Assembly: GCA_949300345.1 (NCBI GenBank)
Contig: CASGDR010000001.1
Location: 62,001-126,000, forward strand
Origin: an uncultured bacterium
GTDB taxonomy: Bacteria > Bacillota_I > Bacilli_A > RFN20 > CAG-826
Direction of reading: 5' to 3'
Length of the DNA: 64,000 nt
The first letter of the stretch is position 1. Each line of letters opens with the position of its first letter. Under the pieces are notes generated by a model that saw only the letters and a program-made list of their open reading frames with translations, searched no databases and was not told where the DNA came from. Positions 41,560 through 50,306 of this stretch are shown piece after piece. The translations under genes and the position numbers were made by a program.

Positions 41560-42673
41560 CGAAGAATTTGCGGAAGCCCTTCTTGTCCTTTTTGGATTGG
41601 GCGAGCAGTTCCTTGTATAGGGCCTTTTCCGAGTCGCTCAGCTTGGTGGGCGTGACCACCTTGACGTGGACGAATTGGTCGCCAGGGCGGCCGGACACCC
41701 TATCCTTGACCCCCTTGCCCTTGAGCTTGAGGATCTGGCCCGATTGGGTGCCTTCGGGCACCGACATACTCACCGTCCCATAGACCGTCTCGACGTCGAT
41801 TTGGGCGCCGAGGGCGGCTTCGGGGAAGCAGATGAGGGCTTCGGTATGGATATCGTTGCCGTTGCGGGTGAACTTATCGCTATTTTGGACGATGACTTCG
41901 ATATAGAGGTCCCCGTTGGGTCCCCCCGCAAAGCCGCGCTCGCCCATGCCCTTGAGGCGGACCTGCTGACCGGAGCTGATGGAAGCCGGGATATTGACTT
42001 CCAAGGTCTTCTTGACTCTGGTATATCCCCTTCCGCGGCAGCTCTCGCAGGCATTTTTGACGATCTTGCCGGTTCCGCGGCACCTGGAGCAGGTGGCCTC
42101 GGATACCATGGGGCCGAAGATGGATTGGCTACGGATCTGGACCCGGCCGGTACCGTGGCACTCCGGGCAATTGACGTAGTCACTCGGGGTCTTGGCGCCG
42201 GTGCCCCCGCATTTGGAGCAGGGCTCGTCGTAGTCGACCGGGATGTTGACCTTGGTCCCCTTGATGGAATCCATGAAGGAGATCTTGATGCGGTAGATCG
42301 CGTCATTGCCCTTGCGGGGCCCGGAGGGTCCCCTCCTGGCACCGCCTCCTCCGAAGAAGGAGGAGAACAGATCCCCGAGGTCCATTTCCGAGAAGCCGCT
42401 GGAGGAGAAGCCCTGCCCGAAGGGGTTGCCCGCCCCGCCGGTGGAGCTGCCCTGTTCGAAGGCGGCCATCCCGAATTGGTCATAGGTCTTGCGCTTAGTA
42501 TCGTCGTAAAGGACGTCATAGGCCTCTTGGATTTCCTCGAATTTCTTCGCGGCATCCGGGGCTTTGTTGAGGTCCGGGTGGTATTGTTTGGCCAGCTTGC
42601 GGTAAGCGGCCTTGATGTCATCCTTGCTACACCCCTTGGAGAGGCCGAGGACTTCATAGTAGTCGCGTTTCAT
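41549..42673 (-). CDS. dnaJ: Chaperone protein DnaJ
   Basis: Class A J-protein that delivers substrates to DnaK and stimulates its ATPase. J domain with the HPD motif (QYHPDLN near 32), G/F-rich region (about 75-115), zinc-finger domain with four CxxCxGxG repeats (CSKCGGTG, CPECHGTG, CSRCRGTG, CESCRGRG, about 150-215), then the two substrate-binding C-terminal domains. Length 374 is normal. CAAGGAGGG precedes the ATG. Confidence 0.98.
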   Translation of the reverse strand: MKRDYYEVLGLSKGCSKDDIKAAYRKLAKQYHPDLNKAPDAAKKFEEIQEAYDVLYDDTKRKTYDQFGMAAFEQGSSTGGAGNPFGQGFSSSGFSEMDLGDLFSSFFGGGGARRGPSGPRKGNDAIYRIKISFMDSIKGTKVNIPVDYDEPCSKCGGTGAKTPSDYVNCPECHGTGRVQIRSQSIFGPMVSEATCSRCRGTGKIVKNACESCRGRGYTRVKKTLEVNIPASISSGQQVRLKGMGERGFAGGPNGDLYIEVIVQNSDKFTRNGNDIHTEALICFPEAALGAQIDVETVYGTVSMSVPEGTQSGQILKLKGKGVKDRVSGRPGDQFVHVKVVTPTKLSDSEKALYKELLAQSKKDKKGFRKFFGKA

Positions 42674-42698
42674 GTTTAACCCTCCTTGGAGGCAAAGA

Positions 42699-42714
42699 CG
42701 CCCAGAATTGGGCG
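42699..42714 (-). terminator. Hairpin between dnaK and dnaJ
   Basis: CGCCCA / TGGGCG perfect stem with loop ATTC, 10 bases after the dnaK stop, followed by TCTTTG. Likely partial terminator or mRNA stabiliser that sets DnaK above DnaJ. Confidence 0.55.
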
Positions 42715-42724
42715 CCCATGAGCC

Positions 42725-44569
<1,845 letters not shown>

Positions 44570-44584
44570 ATTTGGTTTCCTCCT

Positions 44585-45187
44585 TTAGGCCTGGTGGATT
44601 TCTTCCACGGGCTCTTTCTTTTCTTCTTTGGGCTCCGTTTTTTCGATGGTCGCGGTGACCATGACCGGGCGGAGCAGCCGGTCTTTGAGCTTATAGCCCT
44701 TCGCGTGCACCTTGGCTACCAGTCCCCCGGTCTTGGCTTCCTCGACCTCGAGGGCGTGCATGAAGGTGGCGTCGAAGTGGTCGCCGATCTTGGGTTCGAT
44801 GGCCGCGAAGCCTTCTTTTTCCAAGGCGGCGATGATCTGACTATAGATGTAGGTGAAGCCCGTGCGGTAGTTCTCAGCCTCCTTGCTCGGGGCCGGGGCG
44901 CTCAAGGCGCTATAGAAGGCATCCAGGGCCGGAACGAGGTCCTGTATGAAGCCTTCGGCCCGATACTTTAGGGCGTTGCGGTGGTCTTCTTCGAGGGATT
45001 TCCTGAGGTTGGCCGTATCGGCATAGACCCGGTAGTATTCCTCTTTCCAGTGCTTGGCTTCGGCTTCGGCCTTTTCCAAGTCCGCGAGGAGCTTATTTTG
45101 CTTCTTCAGCTCTTTTTTGCTTTTTTCGGGCTGCTCTGTTTCTTGGGGTTCGGGGCCGTTTTCGGGGCCGGTTTCTCTTTCTTCCAT
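44585..45187 (-). CDS. grpE: Nucleotide exchange factor GrpE
   Basis: 200-residue dimeric exchange factor for DnaK. Long charged, coiled-coil N-terminal half (about 20-90), then a beta-wing domain with EGFAAIEPKIGDHFDATFMHAL near 135 and the C-terminal VAKVHAKGYKLKDRLLRPVMVTA signature. The ATG at 45187 lies within the end of hrcA (82-base overlap); its AAAGGAGG sits 15 bases upstream, inside hrcA. Confidence 0.97.
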   Translation of the reverse strand: MEERETGPENGPEPQETEQPEKSKKELKKQNKLLADLEKAEAEAKHWKEEYYRVYADTANLRKSLEEDHRNALKYRAEGFIQDLVPALDAFYSALSAPAPSKEAENYRTGFTYIYSQIIAALEKEGFAAIEPKIGDHFDATFMHALEVEEAKTGGLVAKVHAKGYKLKDRLLRPVMVTATIEKTEPKEEKKEPVEEIHQA

Positions 45188-46221
45188 TCTGGCTGTTGGC
45201 TACCTCCTTTGAAATATTCGTCGAGGGCGGCGCTTAGGTATCTAAGCAGGGCGGCGACCCTCGCATAGTCCATCCTCGAGGGACCTAGCACCGATAATGA
45301 GGTGCTGGCTTCCCCGGGAAGGTTGACTTGGCTGGATATCACGGCAATGTCCTCAAGGCCCTCTTCGGTCCCGATATGGACATAGAGCCCGTCTTTTTCC
45401 ACCGAATCCTCCACGGCCGACCTGACGGCGTTGGGATCTTCGAGGAAATCCAGCAGGGCCCGGGTCTTGGCCGCATCATTGGCGAATTCGGGTTGGCTGA
45501 GCAGTTCGCTTTTCCCATAAAGGGCCATGCGGTCGCGGGCGAATTGGACAAAGGCACTGAGCAAGGCCCGATAGACCACGTCCTGCCCGACCATGTAGTC
45601 GGTGAGGATGGGCCTCATGGCTTCCATCTTTTCGGGAAGCTGGCTCACCGGGGTGCCCTTGAGGCGTTCGGAGATGATAGCGATGGACTTGGCTATGCTA
45701 TCCATGCCCAGGCCCTCTTCGAGGACGAAGGTCTTGTTTTCGACATAGCCCTTATCGGTAACGAAGACGCAGGTCGCGGTGTTTCCGCCAAGGGGGATGA
45801 TCTGCACCGAATGCAGCTTCTCCTCGTCCGAGCGGGGTCCTAATACCGCCGAGGCCAGTCCGGTCAAGTCATTGAGGATCTCGCAGGATTCCTTGATGAC
45901 TTCCTGGACCGACTTGGTCCTCTCGTCGAGGATCTGGGCGATCGCGTATTTGGCGCGTTCGTCCACCGCCTCGTCGCGAAGGTGGTCGACGTAGTATTTG
46001 TAGCCCTCCTTGGAAGGAACCCTTCCCGAGGAGGTGTGCGTCTTTTCCAAAAAGCCTTCGTTTTCGAGGGCGTTCATCTCGTTCCTGATCGTGGCGCTCG
46101 AGCAGCCTAGGCCATAGGTTTCAAGCAAGGTCTTGCTGCCCACCGGCGCCCCGGTCTTCACGAAGTGCTCGACGATGAGCTTGAGGATCCGGTCGCGTCT
46201 GGTCATAGTGGTTTTTGGCAC
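45106..46221 (-). CDS. hrcA: Heat-inducible transcription repressor HrcA
   Basis: Repressor of the dnaK operon that binds CIRCE. Winged-helix DNA-binding part at the N-terminus (RRDRILKLIVEHF, SATIRNEM near 45), GAF-like middle domain and the C-terminal GPSRMDYARVAALLRYL segment where HrcA proteins usually end. Here about 35 further residues follow, rich in Lys and Pro, encoded over the grpE start. Start is GTG 46221 with GGAG seven bases upstream; the internal ATG at 46206 has no such site. The start codon lies inside a CIRCE element. Confidence 0.96.
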   Translation of the reverse strand: MPKTTMTRRDRILKLIVEHFVKTGAPVGSKTLLETYGLGCSSATIRNEMNALENEGFLEKTHTSSGRVPSKEGYKYYVDHLRDEAVDERAKYAIAQILDERTKSVQEVIKESCEILNDLTGLASAVLGPRSDEEKLHSVQIIPLGGNTATCVFVTDKGYVENKTFVLEEGLGMDSIAKSIAIISERLKGTPVSQLPEKMEAMRPILTDYMVGQDVVYRALLSAFVQFARDRMALYGKSELLSQPEFANDAAKTRALLDFLEDPNAVRSAVEDSVEKDGLYVHIGTEEGLEDIAVISSQVNLPGEASTSLSVLGPSRMDYARVAALLRYLSAALDEYFKGGSQQPEWKKEKPAPKTAPNPKKQSSPKKAKKS

Positions 46222-46241
46222 TCGTTATCTCCGATTGCCAA
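46215..46241. promoter_or_regulatory. CIRCE element overlapping the hrcA start codon
   Basis: TTGGCACTC-N9-GATTGCCAA; one arm mismatch from a perfect 9-9-9 inverted repeat. The GTG of hrcA lies in one arm and its ribosome binding site in the spacer. Confidence 0.85.
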
Positions 46242-46245
46242 GGCT

Positions 46246-46273
46246 ATTATAGGCCGAGGTTTGGCACTGTCAA
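46246..46273 (-). promoter_or_regulatory. Sigma-A promoter of the hrcA-grpE-dnaK-dnaJ operon
   Basis: Perfect TTGACA (46268-46273) and perfect TATAAT (46246-46251), spacer 16, minus strand. The -35 overlaps the upstream CIRCE. Confidence 0.93.
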
Positions 46274-46287
46274 CATGGGAGTGCCAA
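46261..46287. promoter_or_regulatory. CIRCE element covering the -35
   Basis: TTGGCACTG-N9-GAGTGCCAA, one mismatch between arms. Binding of HrcA here would block the -35. Confidence 0.9.
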
Positions 46288-46351
46288 AACTTTGTCCCCA
46301 TTCATGCGCGTGCTTCATTTCTGAAAGACCAAGGAACCTGCGCGGGCAAAG

Positions 46352-46370
46352 AAAAACGCCCTATCGGGCG
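46352..46370 (-). terminator. Terminator of the hemW-RDD unit
   Basis: CGCCC / GGGCG stem with loop GATA, followed by TTTTTC on the minus strand, about 18 bases after the RDD gene stop. Confidence 0.85.
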
Positions 46371-46387
46371 CCTTATAGGATGTTATG

Positions 46388-46804
46388 TTATCCCCTTCTT
46401 ACGTCGATGACCTTGGTCTGGCTCATCCGATCGATGGGCGATAGCTCGCTATGGACATGGAGCATGAAGATGGCCTCGACCGCCATCGCGGCCAAGACCC
46501 CGCCGACGGCCCCGCGGATAAGGGCGTCCCCGAAGCCTAATCTCCTACCGTCTTCATGGATGGCCCTGATCCCGAATATGGCAAAACCCAGGGTCCTTCC
46601 GTCGAAGATGAGGTTGCATAGGGTAACGATCAATATATAGGCCCCATAGGCCAAGACGGCCGAAAGGAGGGTATTGAGGAACCAGGAATCGTCCATGATC
46701 CCGAAGTGGAGGAAAACGATGAGCACGGCCACGCCGATTAAACAGGCCAGTACCTCATCGATGAGGTAGGCGCATACCCTTTTTTCATAGCGAGCGATTC
46801 CCAT
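46388..46804 (-). CDS. RDD family membrane protein
   Basis: 138 residues with the RDD layout: Arg near the N-terminus (YEKRVCAYLIDEV near 6-18, R/D/D positions in the first helix), hydrophobic segments about 14-36, 45-70 and 92-112, and TLGFAIFGIRAI near 72-84. Function of such small RDD proteins is unclear; transport or ion antiport has been proposed for some. Start overlaps the hemW stop (TAATG). Confidence 0.85.
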   Translation of the reverse strand: MGIARYEKRVCAYLIDEVLACLIGVAVLIVFLHFGIMDDSWFLNTLLSAVLAYGAYILIVTLCNLIFDGRTLGFAIFGIRAIHEDGRRLGFGDALIRGAVGGVLAAMAVEAIFMLHVHSELSPIDRMSQTKVIDVRRG

Positions 46805-47907
46805 TAGGCGATAAGTTCCAATAGCACGGAGTCAAGCAGCAACATCCCCTTGTCGGTGAGGGCCAAGACATCCTTAGAAGATTTTACCAACCCCTGCTTC
46901 TCTAGCAAGGCCAAGCGGGGCTCAAGTTGCCCGAGTTTGCCCTTAAAGCGCTCTTCGAACTCCTTTTTGCTTATCCCTTCCTCCAGCCTCAGGTTGGTAA
47001 GTAGATAGTATTCGAGCCTTTCTTGCAGTGAGGGTATATCCTCAGTGGCCTTCCCCTTATTGCCGTTTAGGTAATCGCTCAGGCTTTTGGAATTGGTGTA
47101 GTGCCTGCCATCGATATAGCCCCCGGCCCCCAGTCCGGCCCCAAAGTAGGGTTCATCCTTCCAATAGGCTAAATTATGGCGGCATCTATGGCCCGGTTTA
47201 GCGAAGTTGCTCACCTCATATCGTTCATAGCCATAGCTTCTAAGTAAACCAAGCATCCTTTCATAGCATTCGGCGAGTATAGCCTCGTCGGCTTCCCTGA
47301 TCCCCTTCTGATAGAAAGGCGTCCCCTGGCTTACGGTAAGCGAATAGCAGGATACGTGGGGCGGATCTAGCTGCATCAATGTCTTTAAATCAGCGATGAA
47401 ATCATCCGGACTCTCAAAGGGAAAGCCATAGATGAGGTCGAGGGAGAAATCCTCGATCCCGTATTTCCTAAATAGCGATACCGCCTTTTCCACGTCTTCC
47501 CTCTGGTGATGGCGGCCCATGAGCTTAAGTAGCCTCGGATCGAAGGACTCGGCCCCCATGGAGAGGCGGTTGACCCCATAATGGGAAAGTAGGGCGATCT
47601 TTCCCTCCTCTACCGTATCGGGGGAACACTCCACGGTAAATTCCCCACCTTCTTCTAGAAGGGGGGATAGGAAAGAAACTAGGCTCTTTAGTTCCTCTTC
47701 GTCCAGTGCGGTCGGAGTACCCCCGCCAACATAGATGGTCGGATATCTTTCTTGGCCAAAGCCTCTTATTTCCCCAAAAAGGGCGCTGAGGTAATCCCGC
47801 GCCCTGAAATGGCTATAGGAGAGTTTATCGAAGTCGCAATATCCGCAGATATGGCGGCAAAACGGGATGTGCAGGTAAAGGGAAGCCTTATTTCTTTTCC
47901 TGTCCAT
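46804..47907 (-). CDS. hemW: Radical SAM protein HemW (heme chaperone-like, CPO-III-like)
   Basis: 367 residues from ATG 47907 (an ATG at 47919 is equally possible). Radical SAM cluster CRHICGYCDF near 15-24, YVGGGTPTAL near 64, GAESFDPRLLKLMGR near 120, and a C-terminal HemW domain. The CxxxCxxCxF arrangement and short N-terminus fit HemW, not true HemN. Known members carry heme for insertion into respiratory enzymes; a fermenter without heme genes nearby may use it differently. Overlaps the upstream gene by 20 bases. Confidence 0.9.
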   Translation of the reverse strand: MDRKRNKASLYLHIPFCRHICGYCDFDKLSYSHFRARDYLSALFGEIRGFGQERYPTIYVGGGTPTALDEEELKSLVSFLSPLLEEGGEFTVECSPDTVEEGKIALLSHYGVNRLSMGAESFDPRLLKLMGRHHQREDVEKAVSLFRKYGIEDFSLDLIYGFPFESPDDFIADLKTLMQLDPPHVSCYSLTVSQGTPFYQKGIREADEAILAECYERMLGLLRSYGYERYEVSNFAKPGHRCRHNLAYWKDEPYFGAGLGAGGYIDGRHYTNSKSLSDYLNGNKGKATEDIPSLQERLEYYLLTNLRLEEGISKKEFEERFKGKLGQLEPRLALLEKQGLVKSSKDVLALTDKGMLLLDSVLLELIA

Positions 47908-48259
47908 CCTCTTGGCCATATTCCTCGATGGCCTTCTTGGCCTCGGGATCATCGACGGGTTCGAGGATGCGGTCGAGGCTTTCCTGGGCCGCTTCTTCCT
48001 GGGTGGGCGGGACTTCCTTATTCTTGGGCTTGGCGAATTCCTCCATGGCCCTTTTGGCCTCGGGGTCTTCGACGTCTTCTAGTAGACGATTGAGTTCCTC
48101 TTCGGCAATCTCGCGGTCGGACTTGGGCTTTTCGTTGCTCTTGAAGGGCTTGGCGAACTTCTTGACCAAGATGACGGCGACCACGATGGCACCGAAGATC
48201 AATAGTAGGAAGAGGATGATTATCAAAGGGTTGCTTAACCAGCTTGATAGGATGGGCAT
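47888..48259 (-). CDS. Small membrane protein with two tandem acidic-helical repeats
   Basis: 123 residues, no family recognised. One membrane segment (about 10-32) with a basic flank (KKFAKPFK), then a soluble charged tail made of two related units: EELNRLLEDVEDPEAKRAMEEF and ESLDRILEPVDDPEAKKAIEEY, joined by a Pro-rich linker. AAGGAG precedes the ATG. It lies three bases after the Fic-like gene, so the two are cotranscribed. Confidence 0.75.
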   Translation of the reverse strand: MPILSSWLSNPLIIILFLLLIFGAIVVAVILVKKFAKPFKSNEKPKSDREIAEEELNRLLEDVEDPEAKRAMEEFAKPKNKEVPPTQEEAAQESLDRILEPVDDPEAKKAIEEYGQEDGQEKK

Positions 48260-48262
48260 TTT

Positions 48263-49828
48263 CTATTCTCCTTGCTTGATGGGCGTATAGACGAACTTGT
48301 TCTTGTAAGACATTTTCTTGTAGAAACCCAGCTCCGCGAGCTTGTCCATGCTCGTGCGGGCCGTCTCATAGGCGCAGCGGCAGTATTTCTTGTACTGCTG
48401 AATCACATAGTAGCGCCCCATGGTGCAGTGGGCAGAATAAAACTTCGCCTGCCCTTTGGAAAGTTCGGGATTGGTCTCGATGAGGTATTTGGCATATTCC
48501 TTGGCTTCTTTTTCGTTTAATGCTTCCTGGGCACTAGCGAGGGATTTCCTATCGATCGCGGCTTCAGATGGCACTTCCTCGTATGGCCTATGCTTGGCCG
48601 CGGGCTTAGTGACAGGCTTGGGTTCCTCGACCTCGATCATGGGGGTAGGCACTTCGGCCTTGGGCTCGGGTTCTAGCTCTTCTATCGGCTCAAATAGCGG
48701 CTCATAGGCCGGCTCCTGGATCTTCGTTTCCTCGATCGGGGCAGCTTCTTCTTCCTTCTGGCGGTAGTCCTGCCTGGGTTCTTGGTAGACCCCCCTTTCC
48801 TGGGCCTGCTTTACCTCGTTCTCATCGAGGCGGTTGAACTCATAAACCAGGGAGGTCGGCGTGAGCTTATCGAATTCGCGCAAGATCCCGTTCACGGCCT
48901 TGGTGATGACTTCGGCGGCATAGAGGACCACATAGGTGGCATCCCCGGTCTTCTGGGATTCGGAAGAGGCTAGGCCATAGCGTTTGGCCCCCGTGTTGCG
49001 GAGCATTTCCGCTAGGGGGAGATAGAAGGCCGAGGGGCCAAGCCCGCTTTTGGCCAAGATGGATAGCCCCAAAAGCACCCCGACTTCCTTTACATGCCTA
49101 TCGAAGGGCTTGATGGCGTCGAAATAGAAGGCGGCTAGGACCGCTTTGGCAAAAGGCGAGACCGCCGCAGGGATAAGACCTTCGTACATCTTGTCAACCA
49201 GGCCTTCGATTTCCGCGGCGGGAGCCCCGTCGTCATAGATGTAGCCAAGCCCTCCCATGCGCAAGGTATCCGAATCGGTGGTCCGATAGAAGGAGACCAG
49301 TTCCACCCCTCCTAGCATCGTCTGGTAATAAAAGGCCAGTTCGTCGGTATCCAAGGCGAATTGGCTGGCATCGCGGTCGGAGAGATCGCGGACGGCCCCG
49401 ATGTAGTTCCTTAGCACTTCCGATCCGGGTTCGTCGCCCACGTACATGTTGGCGGCCATGGCCTTGATGGCCACGTCGTTGAAGTGGAGCCCTTCGGCTT
49501 CCATGAGGGCAGAGCAGGACTGGAAAAGGAGTTTGCGGGCCGCGATCTCAAAACGGGAACCCTGGTTCTCGTTGAGCCTCATGATGAGCTGTTCTAGACG
49601 CGAATAGGCCTCGTCGATCCGGCGTTTGGTCTCTTGGGTCAAAGTCAGGCGGAAGGGACGGTTATTGATGGTGCAGAAAGGGGCCAGGCTCAAAGAACTG
49701 GCGGCCCTATAATCCTCGATTTCCTTCCAAAAGCCATCCACCGAGGCGATCCTCATGATGGATTTGAGCTGGCGTTTTGAAAGGTAATCCGAATCGGTAT
49801 AGCGGCTGGCGAAATTCTGCTCGGACAT
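48263..49828 (-). CDS. Fic-fold protein with degenerate active-site motif and C-terminal winged helix
   Basis: 521 residues. Residues about 85-320 look like a Fic domain, but where HPFxDGNGRxxR should stand the sequence reads AIKPFDRHVKEVG (238-250): the catalytic His is Lys240 and the GNGR loop is gone. A long acidic, Pro/Glu-rich linker (about 345-420) follows, then a helical part and a winged-helix-like end (GRYYVIQQYKKY, YETARTSMDKLAELGFYKK, FVYTP) of the kind found at the C-terminus of many Fic proteins. AMPylation activity is unlikely; a regulatory or DNA-binding role is an inference. ATG 49828 preferred to TTG 49852. Confidence 0.65.
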   Translation of the reverse strand: MSEQNFASRYTDSDYLSKRQLKSIMRIASVDGFWKEIEDYRAASSLSLAPFCTINNRPFRLTLTQETKRRIDEAYSRLEQLIMRLNENQGSRFEIAARKLLFQSCSALMEAEGLHFNDVAIKAMAANMYVGDEPGSEVLRNYIGAVRDLSDRDASQFALDTDELAFYYQTMLGGVELVSFYRTTDSDTLRMGGLGYIYDDGAPAAEIEGLVDKMYEGLIPAAVSPFAKAVLAAFYFDAIKPFDRHVKEVGVLLGLSILAKSGLGPSAFYLPLAEMLRNTGAKRYGLASSESQKTGDATYVVLYAAEVITKAVNGILREFDKLTPTSLVYEFNRLDENEVKQAQERGVYQEPRQDYRQKEEEAAPIEETKIQEPAYEPLFEPIEELEPEPKAEVPTPMIEVEEPKPVTKPAAKHRPYEEVPSEAAIDRKSLASAQEALNEKEAKEYAKYLIETNPELSKGQAKFYSAHCTMGRYYVIQQYKKYCRCAYETARTSMDKLAELGFYKKMSYKNKFVYTPIKQGE

Positions 49829-49831
49829 ATC

Positions 49832-49850
49832 GGGGACATTATAAGTCCCC
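49832..49850 (-). promoter_or_regulatory. Inverted repeat enclosing a TATAAT, upstream of the Fic-like gene
   Basis: GGGGAC / GTCCCC with TTATAAT in the loop on the minus strand. The TATAAT (49838-49843) ends nine bases before the ATG at 49828 and there is no Shine-Dalgarno, so the leader would be about two bases. The palindrome could be an operator over the -10. Confidence 0.45.
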
Positions 49851-49892
49851 AAAGACTAAAAAACTACTAGCAAAGCGCGGATTGCCAAGGCC

Positions 49893-50306
49893 CTAGCAGT
49901 CCTTTTTCCCTCTTGCCCCATTGGGTCTAAGATTGAAGCAGCTTATCCAGTACAAAAGAGTGGAAATGCCTAGGAAGGCCCAATATTGGAAATAGCCCCA
50001 GAAGCTTAGTCCGAATAGCACCGTGCTTAGGCTCATCATAACCGAGGCGGCAATAAGCCACTTCCAAGATGAATCAAAGCCATAGCGCCCGAAATAGAAA
50101 GCCATCCACACGATGGTTAGGGCGGTGGCGGAAGATAGGCAGATTATGTCGATCACCCCTAGGGCAAGGTCTTTGCTAGAGGAATCCAGTAGGCTATATA
50201 GGGGCCAGATGTTATCCCCCAAGGGGATGAGGCAGAAGCTTATGGCGATGATAGACCCGATGGCAACCATCAGGAAATAGGCTAGCTTTTCGCCCTTTTC
50301 CATCAT
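49893..50306 (-). CDS. Hypothetical membrane protein, 137 aa
   Basis: Four hydrophobic segments (about 7-28, 43-66, 75-97, 100-118) ending in a basic tail (RPNGARGKK). No family recognised. The ATG at 50306 overlaps the lepA stop (ATGATG), which fixes the start and indicates coupling. Confidence 0.7.
   Translation of the reverse strand: MMEKGEKLAYFLMVAIGSIIAISFCLIPLGDNIWPLYSLLDSSSKDLALGVIDIICLSSATALTIVWMAFYFGRYGFDSSWKWLIAASVMMSLSTVLFGLSFWGYFQYWAFLGISTLLYWISCFNLRPNGARGKKDC

Noticed and set aside
41666-42679. 337-codon open frame antisense to dnaJ
   Set aside because: It mirrors the GC-biased codons of dnaJ, has no family character and no ribosome binding site. The dnaJ reading is complete with all motifs. 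Similar antisense frames over dnaK, grpE, hrcA, holA and the amylase genes were dropped for the same reason.
46204-46206. ATG 46206 as the hrcA start
   Set aside because: GTG 46221 has GGAG at seven bases; the ATG has none at a proper distance. The shorter product would lose only five residues, so this is a minor point.
49829-49852. TTG start for the Fic-like gene
   Set aside because: It would put the palindrome with TATAAT inside the coding region, and no ribosome binding site precedes it. ATG 49828 is simpler, though not proven.
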